Assembly (NCBI GenBank): GCA_002419135.1
Contig: DIFM01000026.1
Location: 1-64,000 of the forward strand
Direction of reading: 5' to 3'
Source of the DNA: Dehalococcoidia bacterium UBA5748
GTDB lineage: Bacteria > Chloroflexota > Dehalococcoidia > Dehalococcoidales > UBA5627
Length of the DNA stretch: 64,000 bases
The notes beneath the pieces are model-generated. The model searched no databases, was not told where the DNA came from, and saw only the letters and a program-made list of their open reading frames with translations. The position numbers and the translations under genes were made by a program. Within the stretch, counting starts at the first letter, position 1; each line of letters begins with the position of its first letter. Shown one piece after another: positions 35,009 through 44,900 of this stretch.

Positions 35009-36016
35009 CTATATTTTAAATACAAATATCAATATTATATATGTCACAAAAAATATCAAGCCGAAACATAGCGTGTACCAGTTCAGTTTATTAAAGCGGA
35101 TACACAGGTAAAGCACGAACGAGATTATAGTGGTGGCTATAACACTGAGTAAGATATGGATATCGTATGACCATGAAATTAAAAACAGCGCCAGCGCCGG
35201 GTAGAAAGTGGAATAAAGGATTTTCTCTCCCACCAGCGAACCGAGGCTGAGGGTGTCCCTGCCTTTGAATCCCCATATCAGGGCGGTTGAGGTTTCCGGT
35301 ATGGCGGTGGCTGCCGGTACGATGATTAAAGCCAGCGCCAGTGCGCTGAGTCCTATTCCTTGCGAAAGCGCCTGTACCGTGCCGACCATTTTTTCCGAGC
35401 CGATATAAAGAAGCCCGATTGCTACCAGCAATTGCAGAACCGCTAAAGCCATCCTTCCCTTGGATGCTTTGGGAATTATACGGCAAAAATAGGGAACTTC
35501 GGCGTTTTCTATCTGCTCGGCGTTCTTTCTTTTGTACATCGTCCATATGTAGTAAACGAATGCACCCAGAAAAATGGCGGCAAAAATATAATTGACGATT
35601 ACGCTATCGGTAAAAGCCGGCACCAGCGTCAGCGGAAAGAGAATGGTTACTAAAAGAAAAGGGGTTGCCAGGGACTTATCGACATTCATATGGCCGCTGG
35701 TTCTCTTTTTAAGCAACAACCCCAGCAGTATGGCAACACCTACCAGCCCGTATGAGAGGCTGGATGCCATAAACGGCTGCCCGTAAATGGTGCCGACACC
35801 GATTTCATGTCCCATCCCGTCGCTGAAGGCAAATATGGCAACCAGAAAGACCACCATCTCCGGTATCGATGTAAAAAGCGGTGCGATAATAGAGCCGATA
35901 AAAGAACAGCCGAGCCGCAGCTGGCTGGCTACCCATTCGATGGCGTTGGTAAAAATCAATGCCGCTATAAAAACCAGAACCATTGTCCCAAGTAGTGTCA
36001 GTATCGTTTCTGTCAT
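35009..36016 (-). CDS. Sodium/calcium exchanger-family membrane protein
   Basis: A 335-residue CaCA-superfamily antiporter of about 10-11 helices. The two inverted alpha-repeats show as GCSFIGSIIAPLFTSIPEMVVFL in the first half and LALIIVPAATAIPETSTALIWGF in the second, containing the ion-binding Thr/Pro-Glu and Pro-Glu motifs. A charged loop around YKRKNAEQIENAEVP divides them. Exchange of Ca2+ (or other cation) for Na+ or H+ is inferred. Confidence 0.87.
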   Translation of the reverse strand: MTETILTLLGTMVLVFIAALIFTNAIEWVASQLRLGCSFIGSIIAPLFTSIPEMVVFLVAIFAFSDGMGHEIGVGTIYGQPFMASSLSYGLVGVAILLGLLLKKRTSGHMNVDKSLATPFLLVTILFPLTLVPAFTDSVIVNYIFAAIFLGAFVYYIWTMYKRKNAEQIENAEVPYFCRIIPKASKGRMALAVLQLLVAIGLLYIGSEKMVGTVQALSQGIGLSALALALIIVPAATAIPETSTALIWGFKGRDTLSLGSLVGEKILYSTFYPALALFLISWSYDIHILLSVIATTIISFVLYLCIRFNKLNWYTLCFGLIFFVTYIILIFVFKI

Positions 36017-36130
36017 TTAATTCCTGCTTTAATAAGTATTCTTGTTATTTCATATTATTATGATACAAATTATATATTATGGCTAAACTTTTGGTCAGTA
36101 GCAATTATACTGGATTGTTTTATTTCTGCC

Positions 36131-36168
36131 AAAAAAAGAACCGTCCCGCACAAAAAGCAGGACGGTTC
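36131..36168 (-). terminator. Terminator of the NSS transporter operon
   Basis: GAACCGTCC (36138-36146) pairs with GGACGGTTC (36160-36168). On the reverse strand the stem is followed by a 7-base T-run (36131-36137), so it ends the NSS operon. Confidence 0.88.
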
Positions 36169-36195
36169 GGTTAACCGGATAAATAATGTTTTTAG

Positions 36196-36303
36196 TTAGT
36201 CTTCCCAGCCGCCGCCTCTACCTATACGGGTAAAACAGAAAACAAGGCCGCCGATGAGGAGTGCCCATACAACTACTGTCGCAATTATTGCACCGACTTC
36301 CAT
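36196..36303 (-). CDS. MetS-like small subunit of NSS transporter
   Basis: A 35-residue single-helix protein (MEVGAIIATVVVWALLIGG, then LVFCFTRIGRGGGWED). Its ATG overlaps the transporter stop as TAATG, with AGGAGGAAG upstream inside the transporter gene. Such tiny partners accompany bacterial NSS transporters; in Corynebacterium MetP needs MetS for methionine/alanine uptake. The position, size and single helix make this a confident match despite its shortness. Confidence 0.85.
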   Translation of the reverse strand: MEVGAIIATVVVWALLIGGLVFCFTRIGRGGGWED

Positions 36304-37817
36304 TATTCTTCCTCCTTAGGACCTTTGGTTTTCATACGGCCCAGTGCAAAACTCAAAATGAGGGTTATACCCAGTATGAGCCATAAAATGTGTGAGCCGT
36401 TAAAAGGACCGATTTGATATCCGCCATAGGCTTCCGAAATATCTTCCATAAAACCGCCGTAGATAACGACAAAGGTCATAGCTATAGGTATTACCAGCTT
36501 GATTACCCAGTCCCACCAGGCGCCGAATTTGAAATCCGAAGTTTCATTGAGATATTCCCTGAGTTTCTTGGCTCCGAAAACCCAGCCTACCAGAATACAG
36601 GAAATGATACCGGTAATCAGCAGTCCGTAGAAGGATACGGCTCTGTCAACAATATCCAGCCAGTAGAGACCGGCCTGGCTTGTAAACAATATTCCCAGCA
36701 GGAACCCGGCGATACAGACAACCAGTGTTGATTTTTTCAGGCTCCAGCCGAATTTATCCCTGAGCGGAGCGGCAACGCCGCCGTGTGCCAGGAAGAATGC
36801 TGAATCCAATCCCAAGAAGAACAGACAGAAGAAGAAGACTAGACCGATTAAGCCGTTTAGCGCCGGCATCATAGATATAGCCGCCGGGAAGGTTATAAAT
36901 GCCAGCCCCAGACCGGAAGCGGCAACATCGGTAGCGGAGACTGATAATGCATGCATTAAAAATCCGACTACGCTGAAAACGGCAAAACCGGCGAAGAATG
37001 CTGTGGCGCTATCAGCAAAGGTAGTGATAGCGGCATTGTTGTTGACATCCGATTTCTTAGCCATGAAACTGCCGTAGGCATACATACCGGCCATACCTAC
37101 CGACAATGAGAAGGCAACCTGGCTGAAGGCAGCAAACCATACGCCTCCGTCTGTTAATACGCTGAAATCTGTCGATAAATAGTAGTTGAGCCCGTCGACT
37201 GCTCCGGGAAGGGTAATGCCGCGGATGAAAAGAATGACCAGCAGGACCCACGGAATTGCCACCGTCCATACCACTACTTTACCGATAACTCTGGCTCCCT
37301 TGAACATAATGAAGAACATTATTATCCATATTACGGCTAATAAGGCAAGAGTCAGCCAAACCTGTGGCCCAAAATCAGTGGGACCGGACGAAATCTGTAA
37401 AATGGTATCATAAAAATACCCGGTGGTACTTTCAGCCGCCTCCTGTCCTGTGCCCCATGCCATAGTAATCGAACCAATGGCATATCTTAACGACCATGCC
37501 ATTATCACGGTATAATAGGCGACAATTAAAAAGGCCACAAAAACAGGCCACCAGCCTGCCCATTCCCACTTTTTGCCGATACCTGCAAATACTCCCGGTG
37601 CTCCCTTCTGGAAATACTTTCCCATACCGAATTCCATCATCAACCAGGGGATCCCCAGTATTATGAGGCCGATAATCCAGGCAAATAAGAAAGCGCCTCC
37701 GCCATATTCATACGTCATATAAGGAAAGCGCCAAACGTTACCCAGCCCTATGGCTGAGCCGATCGCTGCCATAATAAAGAGCGACCTACTACCCCATCTT
37801 TCTCTTTTTACTTCCAT
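36303..37817 (-). CDS. Neurotransmitter:sodium symporter family transporter
   Basis: A 504-residue LeuT-fold Na+-dependent amino-acid symporter with about 12 helices. The N-terminal signature GSAIGLGNVWRFPYMTYEYGGGAF is unmistakable, and helix 6 has FAAFSQVAFSLSVGMAGMYAYGSF. The substrate is likely a neutral amino acid; the paired MetS-like subunit suggests alanine/methionine-type transport. The gene heads a two-gene operon ending at the terminator 36131-36168. Confidence 0.93.
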   Translation of the reverse strand: MEVKRERWGSRSLFIMAAIGSAIGLGNVWRFPYMTYEYGGGAFLFAWIIGLIILGIPWLMMEFGMGKYFQKGAPGVFAGIGKKWEWAGWWPVFVAFLIVAYYTVIMAWSLRYAIGSITMAWGTGQEAAESTTGYFYDTILQISSGPTDFGPQVWLTLALLAVIWIIMFFIMFKGARVIGKVVVWTVAIPWVLLVILFIRGITLPGAVDGLNYYLSTDFSVLTDGGVWFAAFSQVAFSLSVGMAGMYAYGSFMAKKSDVNNNAAITTFADSATAFFAGFAVFSVVGFLMHALSVSATDVAASGLGLAFITFPAAISMMPALNGLIGLVFFFCLFFLGLDSAFFLAHGGVAAPLRDKFGWSLKKSTLVVCIAGFLLGILFTSQAGLYWLDIVDRAVSFYGLLITGIISCILVGWVFGAKKLREYLNETSDFKFGAWWDWVIKLVIPIAMTFVVIYGGFMEDISEAYGGYQIGPFNGSHILWLILGITLILSFALGRMKTKGPKEEE

Positions 37818-38063
37818 TGTTTGATCCTTTTCTACCTTCCTTCTAATAGATTTTTAAAACCAAGATAAAAAATGACTCTAACTTATACCTCCTTTGTCAC
37901 GGATTTTTATTAAAAAGCCCAGTTTAGCTTTACATATCCTAACTACCGGACCGGAGTAAACCGGAAATAAAATAAAAAGTAAATTAACCGCAATTTTAGT
38001 AGACTTCAAGCAAAGTGTCAATAGTTATTGGGTGGAAACAAAAGGTTTTTGTTTTAAAAAAGC

Positions 38064-38096
38064 GTTAGCAATCCGCTAGCAATCCGTTAGCAAAAA
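38064..38096. repeat. Three 11-bp tandem repeats upstream of the accessory operon
   Basis: Units GTTAGCAATCC (38064-38074), GCTAGCAATCC (38075-38085) and GTTAGCAAAAA (38086-38096). The 11-bp period, close to one helical turn, fits a set of binding sites on one DNA face. Confidence 0.7.
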
Positions 38097-38174
38097 CATA
38101 GTAATAATTCAGTATTAAAACATTAAATATTTTCGCAATCTTAAAACAATTTATTTTGAATAATGAAGATATCA

Positions 38175-38203
38175 TTGTAAACTGTGCTTTACAAGTGTAA
38201 AAT
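38175..38203 (+). promoter_or_regulatory. Promoter with operator-like palindrome for the restriction-modification operon
   Basis: TTGTAA (38175-38180), 17 bases, TAAAAT (38198-38203). Over the -35 and spacer lies a perfect inverted repeat TTGTAAA-ctgtgc-TTTACAA (38175-38194). The first gene starts 49 bases after the -10 box. Confidence 0.65.
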
Positions 38204-38252
38204 AGCCACAACTAATCATCGTTTATACTTATTAAAGTATTGAGGGGTAAAA

Positions 38253-38513
38253 ATGCCGAGGCTTACCGAACAGGAACAACAGGAAATAATCCGCTATCTG
38301 GAAACTGATAAACCCCTGCCCGATAAATACCGTTTTCTGCTTTTTGGTGATAAACGCGAAGTAGAGCTTGTCTGGAACGGCAAAACCAACGAAGTCTGCA
38401 ATATCGTACTCCCCTTTCAGGTAATCGAGCAGGTCGATGAACCCCGCGCCGAAAAGGACACCCGCCTGCAGATGAGTATGTTCGATGAGTTGCATAATGG
38501 CATAAAAAAATGA
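38253..38513 (+). CDS. Small protein resembling the N-terminus of Type III Mod methyltransferases
   Basis: An 86-residue protein, LTEQEQQEIIRYLETDKPLP then KYRFLLFGDKREVELVWNGK and VCNIVLPFQVIEQVDEPRAE. From memory this segment is the N-terminal stretch of a group of large site-specific adenine methyltransferases of Type III systems, but here it stands alone and ends after MSMFDELHNGIKK. It may be a remnant or a free adaptor. The ATG has AGGGGT upstream. First gene of the restriction-modification operon, 88 bases ahead of the helicase gene. Its base composition is closer to the host than the helicase's is. Confidence 0.65.
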   Translation: MPRLTEQEQQEIIRYLETDKPLPDKYRFLLFGDKREVELVWNGKTNEVCNIVLPFQVIEQVDEPRAEKDTRLQMSMFDELHNGIKK

Positions 38514-38601
38514 CGAATTGTTATTTCTCTTAAAAATAGACATAAATAGTTTAATACTATAGTATCAAAGAATATTATGTGGTAAAATCAGGCTGATTAT
38601 C

Positions 38602-41600
38602 ATGCCAGATACAACATTTATCAGTAATGAAAGTAATAAGAAATTAAAGGATAGACTTACTGAACTCATTAAGCATAGTAAGGAATTAAAATTTCTTGTT
38701 GGTTTTTTCTATTTCTCCGGAATTAGAGAATTGTATGACTCTTTAAAGAATAATCCCGCTGTTCAGTTGGATATCCTTGTTGGTTTGAATGTAGACAGAA
38801 AATTAAATAGGCTTACTGAATACAGCGATACGACAAAAGGTTTATCCGATAAAGAAAAATTTGAGCGTTTTCTTACTTCTATATCGAAATCAATTAACTC
38901 AGATGACTTTGATAATAAGGAATTTTATGAACAGTCTGCATTTTTTATTGAAGCTATTAAACAAGATAGGTTGAGAATCAGAAAAACATATGACCCGAAC
39001 CATGCAAAGCTATATATTTTCAAACTGAAAGGCGATGCCGCCGTCGTTAAGAAATCGCTTTTTATTACAGGTAGCAGCAATCTGACAAAAGCCGGCCTCT
39101 CTCTACAAAACGAATTTAATGTTGAAATCAGTGATTATGGAACTCAAGAAGCTGAAGATTATTTCGATACTTTATGGGATGAAGCGGTAAAAATCACTGA
39201 GTATGCTGAATTCAAGAAACGTTTAACTGATTTTCTTGATAAGCAAATACTTACAACTGAAGTTACACCATACGAAGCATTTGCATTGGTACTTAAAAAC
39301 TATACTGAGTTGCAGGACCAAAAGCAGATTCAACAACGTTTACTCGATTTACTCGAAGAAAACGGATATAAAAGGTATCAATATCAAATTGACGCTGTTA
39401 CACAAGCTTTAGAGGTAATTAAAAATAATAATGGCGTCATCATTGCCGATGTTGTAGGATTGGGTAAAAGTATCATTGCTTCACTGGTTGCCAAAAGCCT
39501 TAGGGGGCGGGGTGTAATTATTTGTCCGCCGGACCTTATCGGGGATGACAATTACACTACTGGCTGGAAGAAATATAAAAACGATTTTAAATTATACGAT
39601 TGGGAAATTCGTTCATGCGGTTTGCTAACATTAAAAAACACACTTGAACTTGTCCGCAATAATAATGATTTCGAGGTTATTATTATAGACGAAGCCCATC
39701 GGTTTAGAAACCAGGACACTGAAGCCTATGATGTATTGCGTAATATTTGCCGCGGGAAGACAGTAATCCTGCTTACGGCTACTCCCTTTAATAATACACC
39801 TGCTGATATTTTATCGTTATTAAGTTTGTTTACAATCCCGGCAAAATCTAATATTACACTGGATGACGATTTAACAATCAGATTCAGGTCTTATTCTCAA
39901 ATGTTCCGAAAGCTTTCAAATATAAAAAAGAATTATAATCATAGTAATTCTTCGAAAAAAAATCTGGCTATTGCAGATTATCAAGCCCTTTTCGGAGATA
40001 AAAATGTCAATTTGAACAAGGTCACAGAAAGGACCAGATATTTATCCAGAAGTATACGTACCGCAATTTCGCCTATTACTATCAGACGGAACAGGATAGA
40101 TTTAAGAAAAGACCCTGTTTACTCGCAAGAAATATATGAACTATCCGATGTTAAAGACCCTTGCGAGATATTTTTTGAACTCACTACTGAACAATCTATA
40201 TTTTATGATAAGGTCTTGGATGAATATTTTGGCGAGAACGGCGAGTTCAGCGGTGCTATTTATCAACCGTTTATATATGAAAAGGGCCAGAACAGGCATA
40301 ATGAACAATCAAGAAATGAGGAAGATAACCGCCAGGTAAATATACAGAAAAACCTGTATGATTTTATGAGACGTTTGCTTGTAAAAAGATTCGAAAGTTC
40401 CTTTGGGTCTTTTAGGCAGAGTATTATTAATTTCAAGTCTGTTACTGAAAAAGTGCAGCAGTTTATTAAGAACTCGAATGGTAAATATATTCTCGACCGC
40501 AATCTGCTTGAAAATATTTACGATTTAGATATCGATGAAATAGAAGATGCTTTAAAAGAATACGAAACACTTATCGGAACTGGGATTTTCCCCAAAAACT
40601 ACAAAATTTACGAAATAGACACATTTAAATCCAGGGATAAATTCCTAGCAGATATACAGTCCGATATAGAATTATTTGACCGTATTTTAAGCGAATTGGA
40701 TGCGCTTAAATTGGTCGATAATGACCCAAAGATAAAGAAATTAGCCGGTGAAGTAAAGAAGATAATTGCCAAAAAAGACGAGCTTGACGAACCGGAAAGA
40801 AAAGTCATTATTTTTACGGAATATGTCGATACTGCGAGATACCTGGGAACTTATTTCAACAATGTATTTTCCGATTGCTTTATCACTGTAAAAGGCGATT
40901 TGGATAAGAAAAAAACGGATGAAATATTAAGAAATTTCGACAGTACTCATATTAAGCCGGAAAACAATTACAAGATTCTCATTACTACCGATAAAATGGC
41001 AGAAGGTTTTAACTTAAACCGGGCAGGTGCGGTGATTAACTACGATATACCTTGGAATCCTACCCGTGTTATTCAACGTGTCGGACGTATCAACCGCATC
41101 AGCAAACGGATATTTAAAAACCTGTACATATATAATTTCTTCCCGACTATCAAGGGCTCAACAGTAGTGAAAAGCCGTCAAATAGCCACCGAAAAGATGT
41201 TTTTAATCCATAACACACTTGGGGAGGATGCCAAAATCTTTGAAATCGATGAAGAACCCACTCCTTCCAGGCTTTTCCAGAAAATAATGGAAAATCCGGA
41301 TGAAATGGAGGGTGAGAGCTTTCAGACAAAAGTAAGGCAAATGTATGCCGCTATTGTCAAAGAATCACCGGAGGTAATCGAGAGAATAAATGAATTGCCT
41401 TCAAGAATAAAAGTGGCTAAAGGTTTTAAGGATGACAATCTGGTAGTTTACATCAAAAAAGGAATCGGTTTATTTGCAAGGGGCTTTGTTAATGGCAGGG
41501 ATAAACCCGAAGACCTCGTTTTTGAAGATACCTTATCGCTCATAGAATGCGGCAAGGAAGAAAAAGCATTGCAGCTCAGCGATTCTTTTTGGAAAAATTA

Positions 41601-41967
41601 TATCAGCGTAAAAAGTTATAAGGATGTCCCGGCTATGCCTTTAGGCCCTGCAAGTATAGAAATTAAAGCCTTAAACAATGTTAATGCATTACTGGAAGCA
41701 AAAATACCGGAAATTGAAGGTTACCTGCCGTTATTGAGAGACCTTAGGGAAGATATGCTCGAATATAAAACGCTACCGGATTACACGTTGCGCAGAATAG
41801 CTAATCTTAACGCTCAGAATAAAGGCAATGCAAAGCAGAAAAGTGTCAGGGAAGAGTTGGATAAGCTCAAAAAGGAACTCGGAGAGAATTATCTGGATAA
41901 AGTAAAAGCACGAGTAGGCACATTGGAAACCGAGGTTATTATAGCCATTGAAAACATCAAGGAATGA
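38602..41967 (+). CDS. PLD-nuclease/SNF2-type helicase fusion (restriction subunit)
   Basis: A 1121-residue protein. The N-terminal about 200 residues are a phospholipase-D-type nuclease domain with His134-x-Lys136 (DPNHAKLYIFK) and GSSNLTKAGLSLQNEFN near 157. A SNF2/superfamily-2 motor follows: Walker A GLGKS near 287, DEAH at about 363-366 (IIIDEAHRFRNQD), motif III LLTATPFNN, and C-terminal motifs with MAEGFNLNRAGAVINYD and VIQRVGRINR near 824. A helical C-terminus follows. It fits an ATP-dependent restriction translocase with a PLD nuclease in place of the usual PD-(D/E)XK. AT-rich compared with neighbours. It overlaps the methyltransferase gene by four bases (ATGA). Confidence 0.9.
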   Translation: MPDTTFISNESNKKLKDRLTELIKHSKELKFLVGFFYFSGIRELYDSLKNNPAVQLDILVGLNVDRKLNRLTEYSDTTKGLSDKEKFERFLTSISKSINSDDFDNKEFYEQSAFFIEAIKQDRLRIRKTYDPNHAKLYIFKLKGDAAVVKKSLFITGSSNLTKAGLSLQNEFNVEISDYGTQEAEDYFDTLWDEAVKITEYAEFKKRLTDFLDKQILTTEVTPYEAFALVLKNYTELQDQKQIQQRLLDLLEENGYKRYQYQIDAVTQALEVIKNNNGVIIADVVGLGKSIIASLVAKSLRGRGVIICPPDLIGDDNYTTGWKKYKNDFKLYDWEIRSCGLLTLKNTLELVRNNNDFEVIIIDEAHRFRNQDTEAYDVLRNICRGKTVILLTATPFNNTPADILSLLSLFTIPAKSNITLDDDLTIRFRSYSQMFRKLSNIKKNYNHSNSSKKNLAIADYQALFGDKNVNLNKVTERTRYLSRSIRTAISPITIRRNRIDLRKDPVYSQEIYELSDVKDPCEIFFELTTEQSIFYDKVLDEYFGENGEFSGAIYQPFIYEKGQNRHNEQSRNEEDNRQVNIQKNLYDFMRRLLVKRFESSFGSFRQSIINFKSVTEKVQQFIKNSNGKYILDRNLLENIYDLDIDEIEDALKEYETLIGTGIFPKNYKIYEIDTFKSRDKFLADIQSDIELFDRILSELDALKLVDNDPKIKKLAGEVKKIIAKKDELDEPERKVIIFTEYVDTARYLGTYFNNVFSDCFITVKGDLDKKKTDEILRNFDSTHIKPENNYKILITTDKMAEGFNLNRAGAVINYDIPWNPTRVIQRVGRINRISKRIFKNLYIYNFFPTIKGSTVVKSRQIATEKMFLIHNTLGEDAKIFEIDEEPTPSRLFQKIMENPDEMEGESFQTKVRQMYAAIVKESPEVIERINELPSRIKVAKGFKDDNLVVYIKKGIGLFARGFVNGRDKPEDLVFEDTLSLIECGKEEKALQLSDSFWKNYISVKSYKDVPAMPLGPASIEIKALNNVNALLEAKIPEIEGYLPLLRDLREDMLEYKTLPDYTLRRIANLNAQNKGNAKQKSVREELDKLKKELGENYLDKVKARVGTLETEVIIAIENIKE

Positions 41968-44900
41968 ATATGAATGAAGAACGCTTGACCAAACTGATTA
42001 ACGATTTTAATCCTAAAAACCTCACCTTTTTTCTCCGTGATAAATGTATAAATTATGCCGAAATTCTCCAATTATTGCCCCAATACGATGATGAAAGGTT
42101 CAATGCCTTTCAAAAGCTTGGGGAAATTAAATTCGATAACAACGACAGGCTGGTTGTAGTAACCGCTAAGGTATGTGGTGATTTAAGCGAACGCTCCGGT
42201 AAAAAAGCCCAGTATGATAAAGCTAAAAAGATACTTAAGGAATTATTGGTCTGCAATGCCGGCTTTTTTATCTATTACGATAACAACGGGAATTTCCGTT
42301 TCAGCCTCGTTTATGCGCAATACGAAGGCACGAAAGTCAATTTTAACAACTTCCGGCGTTTTACCTACTTTATAGATAAGCAGCAGACGAATAATACCTT
42401 TAAAAAGAGAGTCGGCGAGTGTGATTTTATAAGCCTTGAAAAAATCAAGGATGCTTTCTCGGTCGAGAAGGTTAACAAGGAATTTTACGGTGAAATCGCC
42501 AAATACTATTACAGGCTGACCGATAAAACTCACAAAGAATTGGTATTGCCGTCAGTCGGCGAAAATGATGGAAGCAAATATGAGGAATTTGCCGTAAGGC
42601 TTATCGGGCGTATTATTTTCTGCTGGTTTTTAAAACACAAATCATCGGCGAACAGAATACCTTTAATCCCGAAAGCTGTTTTATCATCAGATGCGGTAGA
42701 TGTTAAAAAAGAATATTACCATTTAATCCTCGAAAAGCTGTTTTTTGAGGTAATGAATAAGCAGCAAGGCAAGAGAACGAATGATATCGATTTATATATC
42801 CCGAATCACAAGCAAATCCCGTTTTTAAACGGTGGTCTCTTCGAAGCCCACAATAATGATTTTTACAAAGGTACTGTAAATAATAATTTAAAGATATCTC
42901 CGCAATGGTTTAAGGAATTTTTCGTATTGTTGGAACGCTATAACTTTACAATCGATGAAAACTCGACGGTCGATGCCGAAGTATCCGTTGACCCGGAAAT
43001 GCTGGGCAGAATCTTTGAGAACCTGCTGGCGGAAATAGTGCCGGAAACCGGAGAAACCGCCAGAAAGGCTACCGGTAGTTACTATACTCCACGTGTTATT
43101 GTGGATTACATGGTCGAGCAGTCTTTAAAGCAATACTTGGTAACCAAAACAAGCCTGACTGAAGATATTATCGATTCTCTGCTTTCGTATGAGGTTGATA
43201 CCGTAGATATAACCGATAGCGAAAAAACGGCTGTTGTGAAGGCATTGAAGGAAATTAAAGTTATCGACCCAGCCTGCGGTTCCGGGGCTTTCCCGATGGG
43301 TATTTTACATCGAATATTACTGGTTTTGGAGAAAGTAGACCCTAATCTCGAAATTTGGAGAAAGTTGTATCTTAGTACCTATCATCCGGTAATGAGAAAA
43401 ATAATTGAGGACAAACTAAGTAAAGGCAATGAGCAGTATATACGCAAGCTGACGATAATTCAGGATTCCATTTACGGAGTTGATATACAGCCGATTGCGG
43501 TAGAGATAGCTAAGTTAAGATGTTTCCTTTCGCTGGTTGTGGATGAACTGGTTTTTGATAATGAAGATAATCGTGGTATCGAAGCATTGCCCAATCTGGA
43601 GTTCAAATTTGTTGCGGCAAATACCCTTATTGGATTGCCACCAATCGCTAGCCAAAGTGCCTTTGGTGTTACGGATTTAGTTGAAAAACTTAAGGATTTA
43701 AGGGAAAGATACCTACGTAGCTTTGGTGAAGAAAAGTTACAAATCGAAAAGGAGTTCAAAGACACCCAGCAGAAACTCTATAAAGAGAATGTTCAATGGG
43801 CTTTATCAAGTACTATAGCAAAACAGCTCAGTGATTGGGACCCGTTCTCTTACGAATCCTGTAGCTGGTTCGAGCCTGCGTGGATGTTTGGGAAAGATGG
43901 TTTTGATATTGTGATTGCCAACCCGCCGTATTTAGGGGAAAAAGGACATAAGGAAATATTCCAAAAGATAAAACAAGGTACACTCAAAAAATATTATATA
44001 GGCAAGATGGATTTATTTTATTTCTTTTTCCATCTGGCTCTTAATCTGAGTGATATTAACTCTCAAATAGCTTTTATAACTACGAATTACTACCCGACTG
44101 CATCCAGCGCCATTAAACTGCGTAAAGATTTTAAGGAGCGCTCTATAATTCGCAGATTAATCAACTTCAATGAGCTAAAGATATTTGAGTCAGCTTTAGG
44201 GCAGCATAATATGGTGTCAATAATATCCAAAGGACAGGACGAAAACGCTAAAGTTGATACGTGTATTACTTGCAGAACAGGTGTAGCTAATATGAACATA
44301 TTGCACGATATACTAGCTTGGGCGGATATCGAGACTACTTACTACAACTTAACACAAAATGATTTGTATGAAGGGGATGAATGTTATATGCGGATTACGG
44401 GAAGTGCGGCTTCTGAAGCAACCCCTATACAACATATTCTCAACAAAGTTCAAACCCAAGGGCATAAACTTATCCTGTTTTGTAATATTAATCAAGGCAT
44501 TGTTACTGGCGCAGATAAATTAAGCAACAGGCACATTATTAAATATGGAATTAAAGGAAATCGAGGGGATGGCATTTTCGTTTTAGATAGTGAAGAAATT
44601 GCTGACCTTAGAATTCCTTGTGCTGATAAAAAAATATTAAAACCTTGGTTTAAAAATTCGGATATCCTAAAATGGAAAACCCAAAAAGAAACACACGAAA
44701 ATGTGATCTACTTAGACCGACACAACAAAGAAATCTACGAAAACTATGAAAGGCACCTCACAAAATATAAAGCAGTACTTGCCCAAAGGAGAGAAGTTAT
44801 TAATGGAGTAATTAACTGGTGGCAACTTCAATGGCCAAGAGATATTAATTTTTGTGGACCTAAAGTTGTTGTTCCCCAGCGTAGCTATAAGAATACTTTT

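Larger units (their letters stand above)
37818..38252. other. Divergent regulatory region at the left edge of the accessory operon
   Basis: No gene is supported. The region is very AT-rich from about 37980 on. It contains an 11-bp tandem repeat, listed separately, and the promoter and palindrome of the restriction-modification operon. I found no copy of the tRNA-Arg 3' end here that would mark an insertion boundary. Confidence 0.6.

Noticed and set aside
38064..38096. CRISPR-like repeats
   Set aside because: The units are 11 bp and directly adjacent with no spacers; no cas genes are in the window.
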